NCBI GenBank assembly: GCA_009103225.1
Contig: RHPI01002264.1
Location: 37,633-101,632 of the forward strand
Reading direction: 5' to 3'
From: Chlorokybus atmophyticus
Taxonomy: Eukaryota; Streptophyta; Chlorokybophyceae; Chlorokybales; Chlorokybaceae
Length of the DNA stretch: 64,000 bases
In this document: positions 42,874 to 56,440 of the stretch, piece after piece
How positions within the stretch are numbered: position 1 is the first letter of the stretch
Layout: the number at the start of each line of letters is the position of its first letter
Made by a program: the position numbers and the translations under genes
Notes under the pieces: model-generated
What the model saw: the letters and a program-made list of their open reading frames with translations, nothing else
What the model was told of the DNA's origin: nothing
The model's database searches: none

Positions 42874-45800
42874 CTACTTGGCTGAAAGAGCTTTCTCTTT
42901 GTCTGTCACCTCCTGCAGCGCCCCATGCAGCATCTTGTAGTCTTCTGTATCTTCAAAGCTCTCTGCTGCCTACGAAGGCAGTTCCACTCAAGATTTGTGC
43001 TCCATGCACCCACAGCGCAAGCACACAGAGACATACCTGCTTTAGAACACTCCTTAGGTGCATCCTTGCTGAAGCCAGGTCGCGAGTACTGCCAGATGAA
43101 AGATAGGCGGAGCCGAGCAACATAGATGCCTGAGCATACTCTGTAAATGCAGTGGCATTGCGCTGCCAACCATTACCCTGCAGGCCATAGAGACAACAGA
43201 TCAGAGCCACTCGCGCCTTGCAACGGGCTCAGGAATGATGTGTGCGCATGTGACTGTGTATATCACTCCCACCTGCAGGGCTCGGCAATGCTTGAGGGCA
43301 CACTCTGAAGCACTAACATGCTCTCCGCGCCAGTGGTGCAACCTGGCCTTGACTGCCCACACTTGTGCATCTGCAGCTCCGCTCACCACCAACTGTACGC
43401 ACACTAGTCAACAATGCATACATACAAAACAACCGCGCTATGCAGTCTGTGCAAAAAGCGTCCGCATGACGTGTCTCCAACCTGATTGAGCAACTGCAAT
43501 GTTTCCCGTTCTAGCCGCTCCTCAGGTGGTGGAGGGCGTCCAGGTATGGCTTGAGCGCTCGCAGCTTCTGATGTTGATGTCTCTGCCTCTGATGACGCTT
43601 GGCTTGCAGCCGTGTAAGACTCTCCAGAGGCTGTCAGTGCATCCACCACCTTTCCCAAAACAGGCGCAGATATCCTCTGCCCACTGCTGAGATCAAACAG
43701 CCGGCGCAAGCCATGGACTGCCTGCTCAAGCACAAGGACACGGCTTATTATGGATGCCAAGGATGTGGACTCAATGCATGTGCAGGGCTGTCACAGTACT
43801 CACCGCCGAGTGGTTGCCAATGTCCACCGCCGCTGAGGCATAGTTTTCCCATGTCTGCCATGACTCTCTCCTATACTTGATGGCCTCAGATAATGCTGAA
43901 AACGCCTCCTTCATCCGCCCTCGCTGTACATGAGGTTGCGATGAGCAGCAAGCTAGAGCATAGAAATTACATTATTCGCTTCGAGCGACACTGGCACCCA
44001 CCTGCATTGCAACGGCGGCTATGTTATTCCAGGCTTCACCGTTGTCTGGTTCAAGCTGGGCGACGCGCGTATAAGCCTGCACGGCTCGGTCATAGTCTTG
44101 CACTTTGAGAGCAGCGTAGCCCAGAGAGAACCACACGTCCGGGTAGAGAGGATTGATGCGCAGGGAAATTTCCCAATGCTCAATGGCCGTTGCGTACTCT
44201 GAGCGATTGTACGCCGACAGAGCCAGCAGGCGCTGTGCGCGTGCGTATCGCTTGTTTGACTTTTCCCATGCAGTCACAAAATGACTGTCATCCCTGGTGA
44301 GGGTGCCCAAAGCACACCTACAAAGGCCTTTGGTGAGTCACAGCACGGCAAACCATGTAGTATAGCAACCGCAATGTATGCAGATGCTATACCATAGCCG
44401 CGGCTCATCAGGCGACACTGCAAGTCGTTCCTTAACTAGAGTCATGCACTGTGCTGTCTTTCCCAACATCCTGCAATCGCAGACAAGCATTAAATCAATT
44501 TAGCTTGCATCTGGCTGACACATGAAAAGCCGCCAGCATACCTGTAACACTCGATGAGATTGTCCCACAGCTCCAGCAACTCAAAGATTTGTAGAGCGCT
44601 GCCAACATTGCCGCTGGCCAAGAGCTGCTCGCCGAGCTCCTTGTGCAAGACTGGTACAGGGGGGAAGACCACTGCATGCACCAATTGCATGCGTTGCGCG
44701 GGCGTGCTCTTCGACTCTCTCTGTGCTTCCACCTGCAGTTCTTGACTTGCTAATCAGACAGAGTCCGCGCGCAGTCGTGAGTAACGAGTAGTGGAGCCAC
44801 TGACCAGTCTGTGAAGCTGCAGCAAAGCGCGTTCACGGGTTCGACTTCGCTCTCGCTCATGCTGCGCTCGAAGCCGCAAACCAGCTGCGCGCACTGCAGG
44901 ACAGGACACCTTCTGCCGGCCCACAGCTTCGATGAATGGGACCATCTCATAGCCACGCAAATCATCCACGGGCCTGCAGAGTATGCTTATCAACGCACGA
45001 AGCAGACTGACTGGCACGGGACAGCCTATGACGACACGCGCGCGCCCCTACCTACCCTCCAGTACTCACCTGTTGCGCTTTGTGTGCATGCAGTACGCCA
45101 AAACTACTGCCTGCTCTGTGGGACTCAAGGCACCCTAAAAGCGCACAGATCAGTGATCAATCCTGTCATTCAGACCTCGCAGGAAACACACAGTAAGGTC
45201 AAGCAAAGCATGGCGCATACAATGCACTCATCGCCCTTGCCTTGGCAACAAGTTCTTCATGGTCTTGGCCCCCTTCTGGCACCAGCCGAGGAGCCAGCAA
45301 GATGTCTTCTTCTTGGCCCACATCGGCATCAGTTACCTCTGCATCTAAATCATCCCCTTCTGCAGCGGCAGCAGAAGGCTCGATGTCTGCGGGGCGCTCT
45401 GCTGAAGAAGTAGCGATCAGGACCATCTGAGCCTTGGGGTCCACCTGCACGCAACACGTATATGTAGTATGCAACGCAGAGGAGGTACGACCCTTGCTAA
45501 TTGCAACAACAAGAACTTCATGCCTCTATAGTCTTACCTGGTAGTGCGTGCGGAAGCCCAAAGCTCCTGTGAGCTGCAGCTCCAGATGCATTGCAGCTGC
45601 GGCATCATTGCAAAGCTGCCTGCCAAACAATGCTCAAAACCACGACTAGGTCTGACATTACACTTGCTGAGCGCATGCAAGACCACTTCAGCCCAGGCTG
45701 TAACTCACCGTACGCTGTCCATGTGGCCAAACACGTAGTGTGCAACCGCAGCCTCCAGGCGGCAGGTGGCTGCTATGGCTTCCGCACCTGGCGTGGCGGC

Positions 45801-47187
45801 TGTACGCTCCAACGGCTGGCAGCTGCTGGCTGCTCTCTGGTACAATGGAAACAGCAGCTGTTGCAGAGATGGACACCGACCCGTGAGCAAACGCTGCTGA
45901 AGCAGAATGCACCTCGCAGCCCACCACGCGCTCGTGGACAGCTCGTCGCGCCCGCTGCCGCCACCAATTGCTTGCTGCAGCAACTCAGGGCTGAATCCTT
46001 GCACCTCGACCAGCAGTTCCCGAGCCAAAACCAAGTACTGCACCAACCGATGCACTCCGTTACTGCACAATCAGTTTACTCGCACACGATATCTGTAACT
46101 GCAAATGCTGCCAAGTACCGGAAGGAGTGAGCTTTTGCCAACCAAGTCTTCCCCATCCACGCAAACCTGCGCTTTAGCATGTCAAGCAAGCAGGCATTGA
46201 ACAAGCATACAGCTATAGGAGTTACCGGGGGCTACCTGCGAGCGTGCCCATCCTTCCCACACTGCACCATCTTGACCACCAACAGTGTTGCTGGAGAGAT
46301 GTACGGCACTACCAACAACGTCATTCAACCGGGCCAAATCTGGTTCCGCAAAAAGAGGCCTGCATGTAACAAAGTTGAGATAAACTTTCTTACATGCATG
46401 CGTGTGCATGAGTTCAACACACGCACGCACGCACGCATGCAAGGAAGTCATCAATACCACGCGCATGCGTGTGTGCATGTGTTCAACGTACGCGTGCACG
46501 CATGCATGCGTATGTGCATGCAAAGTGCGCTTGTGTAGGAGAATGCCAGCATGCTTACCCTGTCACGTTTGCCTGTGTTGCAATGGAAAGAGCAGCTGCC
46601 CCCGCACTGAGTACAGAGAGACAGCGCCATGCGTGCTGCGTGCTTTCGCCTTCAGCAAGGTACTCAGCGACGGCCTGCCTTAGTGCTGATATAAATCCCC
46701 CTGCAGTTACATGCGTTCAGTCCTGTGCTTCTCTTTCTTGCAACTGTGCTGCATACATGAAAAATGCTTGCGGTACTATACTTCACACATGACTTGAGTG
46801 TTCTTTGAGTGCAGCTGGATCCAGCTGTCAGTATAGTCGCTTGCTTGTCCTGGTTGTGAAATCAAACAGGCAACGAAAATATGCTTGAGGCACGCAATCT
46901 ACTAGGGACCTGTTCTGTAAGTCTATGTGCACATACTACTTGCGCGCTATGCACAAACCTGGCGCCGAAGCCTCAAGCATTGCTGAAGAGGCAAAGGGGG
47001 CGGCCCGCAAGGCGTCCACGTAGGCGCCTGCGGCCACCTTGTCCACCAGCAGCCGCGCGGCGGCACTAGCGCCGCCCAGCTCCATAGAGCCTTGCTGCAG
47101 CTTGCCATCCCGGCGTAGCGTCGCCGACGCCTCTGGGCCAAGAGACGTCAACAGAAGCCGCTGCTCATGCCAAGCAACCGCCCCCAT
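42874..47187 (-). CDS. TTC27: TTC27 (Emw1-type) tetratricopeptide repeat protein
   Basis: Seventeen exons on the minus strand: 47187-46959, 46700-46559, 46359-46236, 46166-46119, 46037-45709, 45619-45538, 45444-45241, 45134-45070, 44973-44805, 44732-44542, 44470-44393, 44317-44002, 43923-43804, 43787-43482, 43392-43273, 43177-43037, 42969-42874; phases close, 919 residues. Diagnostic TTC27 blocks: L-G-T-L-T-R-D-D, S-N-K-R-Y-A-R-A-Q-R, I-N-P-L-Y-P-D-V-W-F-S-L-G, L-E-P-D-N-G-E-A-W-N-N-I-A-A and W-Q-T-W-E-N-Y. TTC27/Emw1 is a conserved TPR scaffold linked to assembly of large cytoplasmic complexes; the precise role here is inferred. An in-frame GTG-initial extension to 47250 lacks an ATG. The intron after 45241 starts GCAAGG. 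Confidence 0.92.
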
Positions 47188-47389
47188 GCTCACCTGCACG
47201 CCGACGTCCTCGACCTCCACCTCCACCTCCGCTGCGTTGTTGCTGTCCACTGCACAACCCTAAAGCTTGTGCGCTGGGCACAAAAGTTGTGCGCCATTGC
47301 ACAAGATTTGGCGCCAAATGTGCACAGCCCTAGTTTTTGAATTGTGCCACGTGGCAACTTCGCAACTAGCGGCGGGGGAGGCGGCCGCC
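47188..47389. promoter_or_regulatory. Bidirectional promoter between TTC27 and CEP135
   Basis: About 200 bases between divergent start codons. It contains TTGTGCGC, GGGCACAA, TTGTGCGCC, TTGCACAA and a GGCGCC core at 47262-47330, a strikingly dense set of related words shared with the EXO1/methyltransferase promoter. The plus-strand start has a strong GCCGCCATGG context. Confidence 0.55.
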
Positions 47390-48950
47390 ATGGTGGCGGA
47401 GCACCACGAAGAGCAGCCAGCGGCAGGCGCTCGGCTGGCCACCCTCCGACGCAAGCTCAACGCGCTGGGAATTGGCCCCGCGGAGACGCTTGATCCCAAA
47501 AGCCTGCCCCTCGCTGAGCGCCTTACGGACGACCTGGTTAAGGCGGCAGATGGCTACAGGCATGTGTAGCATGCGTGCATTCAAGCAATCACAAATTGAG
47601 TTACATTGTTACGTACAGGCAGTCAAGTCTTCTTCTCACGTATACTAGGTTCAGTGCCACGGAAGAAAGCTCACGTAGCATTTGTCACAGTGAACAGCAG
47701 TGCCTGGTTCAGAGCAACTGTCTGCACTATTCGCTTTTGCTTTTATGTTCGCTTTTGGGACAGAACGCAGAATCCTCATGCTTGGGCTGTCGTTCGTTAC
47801 GACCAGACTTGTAGTACCAATTCTTGCGCACAATAAGCTGAAGAGAGGCAACATCAGCAGCATTGACAGCTTTACACACAGTTCTGCAAAGTTGTAAACA
47901 CCTATCACTTTTAGGGCGGCGAAGGGGAGGGGAGACAGTTTGCAGCGCGCATTGTTAGCGCAGACTGTGAAGAGCGAGGCGTTGCAGCGCGAGAATGCGC
48001 GGCTGCTTCAGGAGCATGGTCAGCTGCATGTACGCGCGATCCGCGAGGCCGAGGCGGCTGACGTGCGCGTCACAGAAGCCGATGCTGCAGTCCATCGCAT
48101 CCAAGCTGAGCTTGCCGAAGCCCGGTTCTGGCGCGGTGAAGCCAATGCGAAGATCAAAGAACTCACGGACACCAATGCACAGCTCAGGCAACGGGTGGCT
48201 GAGATGGAGAGGACGCTTTCTCAGGGACCCAAAGGTACGAGTGCACTTGCTTGCAGCAAAATGGTCTTGATGCGTTCAGTCTTCAACTGAAGGCATGGCC
48301 ATGATTGCAACTATCTGATGGTCATTATGTGAGAGGATAGGCATGCAACATGTGGATGCACGTGCGCATATATGTACACATGTGTTGGTCTGATTGTCGA
48401 GTGGGGTGTGGGGTATCTTGTTGTCNNNNNNNNNNNNNNNNNNNNNNNNNNNNNNNNNNNNNNNNNNNNNNNNNNNNNNNNNNNNNNNNNNNNNNNNNNN
48501 NNNNNNNNNNNNNNNNNNNNNNNNNNNNNNNNNNNNNNNNNNNNNNNNNNNNNNNNNNNNNNNNNNNNNNNNNNNNNNNNNNNNNNNNNNNNNNNNNNNN
48601 NNNNNNNNNNNNNNNNNNNNNNNNNNNNNNNNNNNNNNNNNNNNNNGCTGCATGTGCACACGCATGTATGGCTTACCACGATTGGTTTCAGAGTGTTGCA
48701 TGGTTTATCATGGTTCGCCAATTGCAGGCTTTGGTGGTGAGCAAGTTAAGAACAGGGAGTCTGCAAGAATTGCCCTTGTCAGTCAAGCAGGTGACACCAT
48801 GTCTGCTACTCGTAACTGGGTGGGTGCACAGCGTACAGTACTGGCAACTTGACACCTGTCAATGCAGATCAATGCGCACCACGAAGCATGCAGTTGACAC
48901 TGGCGGAAGTCAAAGCAGCGGATGTCACCCGGTTTGTGACTCGCATTATA

Positions 48951-48985
<35 letters not shown>

Positions 48986-51900
48986 CGTGCAGTTTCTCAC
49001 CACAAACTCACGCACAACCCTCGCAGGATTGGACAAGAGCGTATTGCGCAACTAGAGTCCGAGCTGCATGCATGTCAAACCCAGCACGAGGAAGATGCAA
49101 AGCAGTTCACGTCTCTTCAGGTTTGGTCGCTGATGTGTGGAGCATTCATGGTTTGCTCATCATCACTCACCACACACAATGCCTTTCATTCGTCTACAGG
49201 CGCAGTTGGTGGCAAGGGATGCTGAGATCCAACGCGTGCTCAGCCTGTTGGAAACCGGACGGGACATGAAAGGGCTTACATCTGGTAATTTGCTGGAATG
49301 ACTGCAATAGCAACAGTTGAATGCATTGCGTCTTTGTGTATCAGGCTTTCATTGTCAAAGTTTCATTGTGGGCAGAGTATCAAGCACAGGAGAGTGAGCG
49401 CATCATTGCTTCACTCAATGAGCAGCTGGATGTGCTGACGGTTCGCCTGCATGCGCTTGAAGCGGTATGCACTTTGATGTGTGCTTGCTTATCTGTCAAT
49501 GGTGGTATAGCAATTTCTGACTGCGCTCCTGCGTGTCCAACTTAGGATGCTAGTGAGAAGAAACGACTGGAGGCAGCCCTCAAGATTGTTGAAGCTGAGA
49601 AAGCTGATATATTGGAGCAGCTGAAGCATAATGAGGTGCATAGTCCTCGGATGTTGTTGCCATGCCAGTATCTGCTGAGAGATACTGCATGTTGACTCAA
49701 CATGCATGTGGTCGCTGACCATATGGATGATGCCCTGTGAACAGTTGGACGCTCTACCAAGCATGCAACCACTTGCGCAGAGCGACGAGAACATTAGCAG
49801 TGACCAGTACGTGAATTATGAACATAGCGGCTCCAATGCAATTATTGCTGACTTGTTCTGTATGCCAAACTTGTTTGTCCAACAGGGTTTCAGCAACTGC
49901 GCTGTCACAAGTGGTGCGGTTGCAAAGGTACCGTATCGACCTGACCGATTGCATGCAATCTTTGCCTCGTGTCATCAGCGTGCCTGGCAGGGAGCTCGTG
50001 CAGAGCCTGCAAGATGCTGAGGCGCTGAGGAAAAGCCGCACTGCAATGGAAGCGGAGGTGAACGTCTTGCGGTCACAGCTAGATGAGGCAAGGTCACAAG
50101 CAACAGCAGTGAACAGCAAGCTCAGGGCTGCGCAGCAGTCACAGGTAAATACAGTTGCTGTTCATTCAGTAAAAGATCAAGATAAGGTTTTTTACAACCA
50201 AACCTTGCATCAAGACATTGAGCATATGCACTGTCGTATGCAGGAGAGCAAGGATGAGGAGTTAAGCAAACGGCAGGAAGAAGTCAAGTCTCTACACACC
50301 TTGTTGGCTACCAGAGCAGAAGACTTGCAGAAGGCGAATGCAAGGGTGACAAAGTGCACCTTGATTCTTGTCTAACAGCATCGTATACGGCTGTTGTAGT
50401 TTACTGACTTTGCCTTGTTGCAAAGGTAAATGAACTCGTGGAGGACATTCAGCAGCACTGTGCAATGGTTGCCAGGTTGCAACAAGAAGGCGCATTCAAG
50501 GAAGAGCGAATAGGCGATCTGACTGCCGCTGTTGTGAGCCTTAAAGAAGCCTTGCAAGAGAGAGATTCAGCGAACAGCAGTGTCACATCATGCTTGGTAC
50601 TACTGGTGCAACCATGTCCACATCGGTAGTTGCAGATGGCATTTTCTGACTCTTGGAGCTACACATCCTAGGTGCATGCAAGGGAGGACATCGCGCGGTT
50701 GGAAGCTCTGCTTGCAGCAGTGGAGGCAGACAGGACAGAGCTCATGCATCAGGGCGAAGACAATGCAGAAGTGTGTAAATGCACGCAGTGCACTCTGCTT
50801 GTGTAGACAGCAACAGCATTTAACACTTCCTGTGCTGCAGGCCAAAGCGCGCGCTGCTGCTGCGATGCAATCATTACAAGAAGAGCGCAACCGCCTTCAA
50901 CGCCAATGCAACAACCTGGTATGTGCCACACTATGCGCAGGAATGCACAAGGATAGGAGTGTGGCTAGTATGCTTTAATGTCGAAGCAAGTAGCTTGCGT
51001 TTGGACATCTAAGCTGCTGAACTCTAGGAAGAGGCCATCAAGAGTGCCCGTGCCCGCACCGAAGAATTGCAGGAAGCAAAGTCACTTCTAGATATAGAGC
51101 ACTCCAAGGTGCGTGTGCTCGGGTACTTGAACTTTGTGGAGGTCACTGGTTGTAGCATGGAGCATGCCATCCCGTGCGCTATCTGATGGTCAGTATCCTA
51201 TTGAGTACTAATCACCCATTGCAGATGCGCAGTGCACTGGAAGCTGCCAACAGAGAACATGTAGTGGTGGTGGAGGAGGTGCAAAGCAAAACAGCACAGG
51301 TAGTGCATGCATAGCCGTGCATAGCCCTTAACTGTGTGCAACCCTGTGACCTCATTGCCTCATGGATTGCAGCTGGCAGAGGCTGAGGCCCAGTGTAGAG
51401 CACTTGCCCTGGAGGCGGACAAGAAGTCAGGGCTGCAACTCAAGCTGCAAAGCATGCAAGAGGAGCTGACCACTTTGCGCCAGCGATGCGAGACGTTATC
51501 AAGCGCGAAAGGCCAGCTTAACACGGAGTTGGTGAAAGCCGTTGACGAGTGTGGGGCGCTCAAAATTCAGTTGCAAGCACTTGAGAGGCAAGCAAAGACT
51601 AGCGGTAATGAGGTGGACCGTCTTACACTCCAAACAGAGGTTGGTGGTTGATGGTCATCAAAGTGAATGCTTCATTGAATGCTTCAAGCCCAACTCTGGT
51701 AACATATGCGTCATGCTTGTGACAGGAGTTGGAGCATCAGCTTGCATCTGCACGCACTTCTGCCATGGCGCTACACTCCGAGCGCGATAGTTTGCAAGCA
51801 TCACTCAACAGGGTACCAACTCAGTGCTCCACATGATGCTAACAATGGCAGATGCCCAGTAGATGTGGATCTGTGACTATCCATGCAGGTCAGCGCGGAG

Positions 51901-54900
51901 CTTAGACAGACTCGCAGCGCTCAGCAGGAAGCTGCGCTGGCAGCCAATGCCAAAACCACAGCTCTGTCGAAGGTGAGAAAGCCTAACTTATGCATATCGA
52001 CCTGCACACAAGGTCGTCATACCAACAAGCAGTAGGTGAAAACAGGTGGAGCGGCGATGCACTTTCCTTGAGAACAGGGCAAAGGAGTTGGCAGAGCAGC
52101 TGCAGGACGCGCAGAACCAACTGCAGCAAACCCAGGAGGTCTGAGCTGCTGTTGCAACGGAGACGCAGTGTGTTTTGCACACGGAAGCTGAGTTGTTGTT
52201 ATACACAAGCATTTGCAAACCAAGCCACACGCATGTACAGGCTCTCAGAAATGTCGCTGTGCAAGAAGAGGCATTGCGCCAAGAGAAGGCCGCACTGCTG
52301 TAAGTCACAGGCTTCTGTTCATGCGTTTACAAAAGTGAACACCATGTTTCTTTGGTGTGCAGACGCGAAATACAATCTGTCCAAACTGAATGCGAACAGA
52401 TGCGGGAGGAGCAGGCAAGCTGCGCTGACATACAGAACAAGGACCGCGCTAACGCCGCTGCTGCCGCCTCAGAGCTTCAAAACTGCAGGTAGTGCTCATG
52501 ATGAAGCGTGATAAGGTAAGCTTCACAAGCTGAACGTTGAGTACGCATTGTCAGAGCAAAGCTGGCAGAAAGGGAGAAGGAGGTTGAGAGCCTCAAAGGC
52601 CTTGTGTCCAAGCTAGACAAAGCCCGCAATGACATGGTACATTTGACACGCATGGTTGGCCACCTGCTTGCTGCAGTTTCTTTGTTTGTCATCATGTGTC
52701 CCGACAGGCAGAGAAACAAAGGACCACAGCGGCAAAGTTGAAGTTGATGGAAGAGAAGGTCGCTGAGGTGCAAAAGGAGGTAACTTCTGCGCGCGAGGGC
52801 GAACAGGAGAGGCGCAATGAGGTGGCGCATCTGAGAGGAGTTGTGCGCGCACTGGATGAAGAGCGGGACCGCATGCAGGCAGAGGTACGTGGCAGGCCTT
52901 CTTTTGATGGAACGAGGACATGTTGCTGTGTAGGTATTCACGGCAGGCGAGTGTCTTGCAGCTCACTTTGTTTACCTGCAGCTGGACAGCAGAGCAGAAG
53001 AAGCACTTGCGTTGCGCCGCACGTCTCAGGCGCTGCAATTGCGGACAGAAGAGCTTGGCAGCATTCTGGCCACTGCTGAGGGCCGCATTGAGTCACTCCG
53101 AGCACAAGCGCAGCAATCCACAGCTGAGGTAATTTACTGCTGTTGTGCTTGCTGTGCGCTTGCTATTCTGCAAATATAGCAGGCGCCTCACAGTGGTGAT
53201 TAGGCAACAAGTGCGTTGGAAAGAGTGAGGCGACACGAGGAGATAGAGGCTGCTCTTCATGCTGATCTCCAATCAAAGGTAGTGCATGTTGTTGCACATG
53301 CCAACGGCATGGCATGAACATATGTGACTGTGCAGAAAGGAGAGCTGCAAGCGGTCGCTGAGGATCTGGCTACAATGACGCGCGAGCAGCAGGTTGTCCT
53401 ATTGCCAATGTTTGCCCACGCTTTGTGCAATGTGTGGGCATGTTTGACATTTGTGTGGTGTGCTTAGGCCAAGAACAGCGAGCTGCTACATGTGGCTGCA
53501 GAGCGCAATGCAGCTGTCAATGACCTGCGGGAAGTTATGAACAACCTCGCAAGTTGTGAACAGGTGTGTGCTTGCGACTGAACGTGTCAAAAAGTGCATG
53601 GCCAATTTACGCATGGTGTATGCACAGCTTGTTGTGGCCAAGGAAAAGGAGCTGGAGGGCTTCCTGGGTGTGTATCATAATTTAGAGCAGGAGCATGCAC
53701 ATGTGACAGAGACTTTGCATCAATGCATGCAGCAGGTTGGTGCAAGGGCATGCCAATGCTTCCCCTGCCATTGTCTCTTTTCCGCACAACCTGGTACTTA
53801 CAACAACAGCGTCGCTGCATTGCAGTCTCAGGACCAAAGAGCTGCTTCTGGCAACCTTGCGGAGACACTCCACTACTATGAGAATCATGCAAGGGCCTTG
53901 GAAGAAGAGAACACTCGCTTGGCGATACACCTGCAGGTCTGTCACATGTTGGCACCTGTCTGGCAGGCAGTGGGCTTTTTATACCAAAACATATGCTCAC
54001 TCCATTGCATTCAACCCGACACCTGCTTTAGGAGTATGAGGTGCGCGTAGACACCCTGACAAGGGAATCACAGGCCGCCATTGCGGCCAGTGAGCGCCAG
54101 ACAACTGAGTGCGCGACCCTGAGGCAACAACTTCAGGTATGAGGGTGCATGCGCGTGGTAGGTGGCCCCATACACAGCTTCATCAATGGAGAGGTATGCA
54201 ACAGGTGGCACAGCGTGCATCAACGGAACTGGACAGGAAGCTCAAGGCAACGCAGCGTGACCTTGCTGCGGCTGAAGCGGGGGTGCGGATGTTGCGGTCG
54301 CAAACCGCTCAGGCTCAACAAGTATGTTCGGTGTTGAGTATGGTGTATGCTGGCCATTGATTGCACCGCCAATACACCTCTTTTGGCCGCCTGTGTATGC
54401 AGGCTCAAGAGGTGGAGGCAGAGACGAGTGCTCTGCATCAGGCGCGCGCATCCGAGCTTGAGGGTCTGCTCAATAGCATGCGCATGGCTCAGCTCACAGT
54501 GAGCAGCAGCAGCACAGATGCTGGGAGTGCCAAGGACGGGCGCACGGTACTCACATCAGTCATGACAGTGTTATTGCCCTGGGCAGCATGCAAACGGCTC
54601 CCTAACCCTTTTAGGCGTGTGCGTAGGAGGACGTGGTGGCACTACGTGCAGAGCGCGAAATGCTTGCAGCCGAAGTTGTGAAGTTACAGCGCCAGCTGGC
54701 AGAGGTGCGGCTTGGCTGTTGAAGCGTTATTCCAGCATTTGGATTGTGGGCACTCATCTGGAGTATGCCTTGCAGGGGGGCGGCAGTGAGATTGCCAGCA
54801 CGTCGCAGCGCGTGGCTGAGATAGAACAGCGCTATGCTGCTGCAGCTTGGAAACAGGTTTGCACTTGCAAAGCATTTGAATTGCATCTGAGGGTGGTAAG

Positions 54901-55745
54901 GATGTTTTCACTTTATACTTGTTGCTGCAGGAGGCCGCAATCACTCAGCTGAGAGATGACCTGCAGGCAGCCAACAAGAAGCTGGCATTTGCACAGGTAT
55001 GATGCTGAAGGCAGTGGCTCAGATTTGTTCGCGAGCAAGCCACACAGCCTGTGTTTGTGACTGCAGACGCGAGCACAAGAAGCGCACAACCAACTCAGCG
55101 CTGCACACGCACAACTTGAGCAGAGCATTGCGACTGCAAACGCTCTGCGAGCGGAGTATGAGGCAATGCACCGAAAGTGAGTGAGTCTGCATGCTGAGTA
55201 GAGCATAGCATAGGCAACAATGAGCATTCAACACTCACAGTTGCATGGACATACCAGCAATGTGGGACTGTGGTCGCATTGCGCAGGTACAAGGAGTTGC
55301 GAACAGACAACAAGCAAATGCTGGATCTGATGGCAAAGGTACAGCAAGCTTATACCACATGTTGATAAAGCACTGACTACACCGATTGTTGATCTGATGT
55401 GCTATGCTTCGCAGCTTGATGGTGATAGGACTGCCCTGCACAGGGAGAATGCCGAGCTCAATGCCAGATGTGAGGATGTGAAGGGCGCATTAGATGACGC
55501 AATGCGTGGAGGGTCTGCGGTAAGCGATTGTTGCCAAAACACCCGCATGAACATGACAGAGTATAGACATGGCAGAGCTAAAGTCTTTACACCTCGTTGT
55601 TCAGAGGGAGGGGTGGGCGGAAAGAAGGTGCGCTGAGCTGTTGACAGAGTTGGAGCGCAGCGAGCAAGAGCGTGTGGCGGCGGAAAAGCACTTTGAGGCG
55701 CTCGTAGAAGAGGTAGAAGTGCTGAAGACCTCAAGCAGACAGTAA
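47390..55745 (+). CDS. CEP135: CEP135/BLD10-type centriole cartwheel coiled-coil protein
   Basis: At least 39 exons, from ATG 47390 to TAA 55743-55745. Visible exons include 47390-47559, 47915-48234, 48868-48931, 49027-49120, 49200-49284, 49886-50144, 51373-51639, 52708-52884, 52982-53128, 55415-55519 and 55605-55745; about 1470 codons are visible and an exon is probably lost in the N gap. Residues 10-56 (L-R-R-K-L-N-A-L-G, L-P-L-A-E-R-L-T-D-D-L-V) match the conserved CEP135/TSGA10 N-terminus. A later A-R-D-A-E-I-Q-R-V-L-S-L-L-E-T-G-R block matches the second conserved region. The rest is coiled coil. CEP135/BLD10 builds the cartwheel of basal bodies, implying a flagellate stage. Intron 1 begins GCATGT. 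About thirty introns are phase 0. Confidence 0.88.
48426..48646. other. Assembly gap (221 N)
   Basis: A run of unknown bases in the CEP135 gene between exon 2 (ends phase 1) and 48868. One or more short exons may be hidden here or in its flanks. Confidence 0.99.
48950..48990. repeat. (GT)n/(GC)n microsatellite in a CEP135 intron
   Basis: About 26 bases of GT repeat followed by GCGCGCGC, just upstream of the exon at 49027. Confidence 0.9.
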
Positions 55746-56440
55746 TGTGATTGCAGTTGCGGCCCTGACATTGCCCATTGCTTTACATGTGTTATTGTAA
55801 TAATAACGGCGGGTGTGGTTATTAATGGCACGGCATCCACAACGATGCACATACTACCATGCGCACAATGGGGCCCTAGGTTGCAACATCACGGATGACC
55901 CGCAAAAGAATGCTAGCGGCAACTTCTATGCATTGTCCAACCACCAGCTACTCAAAGGCATGGATGGGGAATACAAAGGCAGGCGTAGGTCCACAATGAC
56001 CAAGCAGCTACTGCTTGCAGTAACCTAGATTAACTATACGCTCTGGTTGACCTCTGGAAGTGCCTGGTTAGCCTGCAAAAGTATGCAAGGTTTGGCCTGG
56101 GCCTGGGCCTTCTGCAGCACGTGTTGCCAAGCTGTGCTTGTGTCCCGCGTGCCCCTGCATTCGGCAGTTGTGTCGATATCCCATCATAATGCGCATTGCA
56201 ACCACTTTCTACAAGCTTGACGCCAGCTAGACTGAACAGCTGCCACTACAAGTGCCACTGGCCTAGACACATCATGAAAGGATGCACCACAACTGAAGAC
56301 CTTGCCCAAGCTATGCAACACCTACCACTATATATCCTGTACATGAGCATATGCCACGCGCATTGTATGTACACTATGAACAACAAAACAAACTGTTTAC
56401 ACATGTACACATCCTATACACGCGCACACGAAGGCGCAGC
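55746..56440. other. Intergenic region between CEP135 and the F-box gene
   Basis: No gene found. The part from about 56205 to 56330 resembles 59005-59105 (shared AAGTGCCACTGG and ACACATCAT words), so it belongs to the tandem duplication that produced the two F-box genes. Confidence 0.6.
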
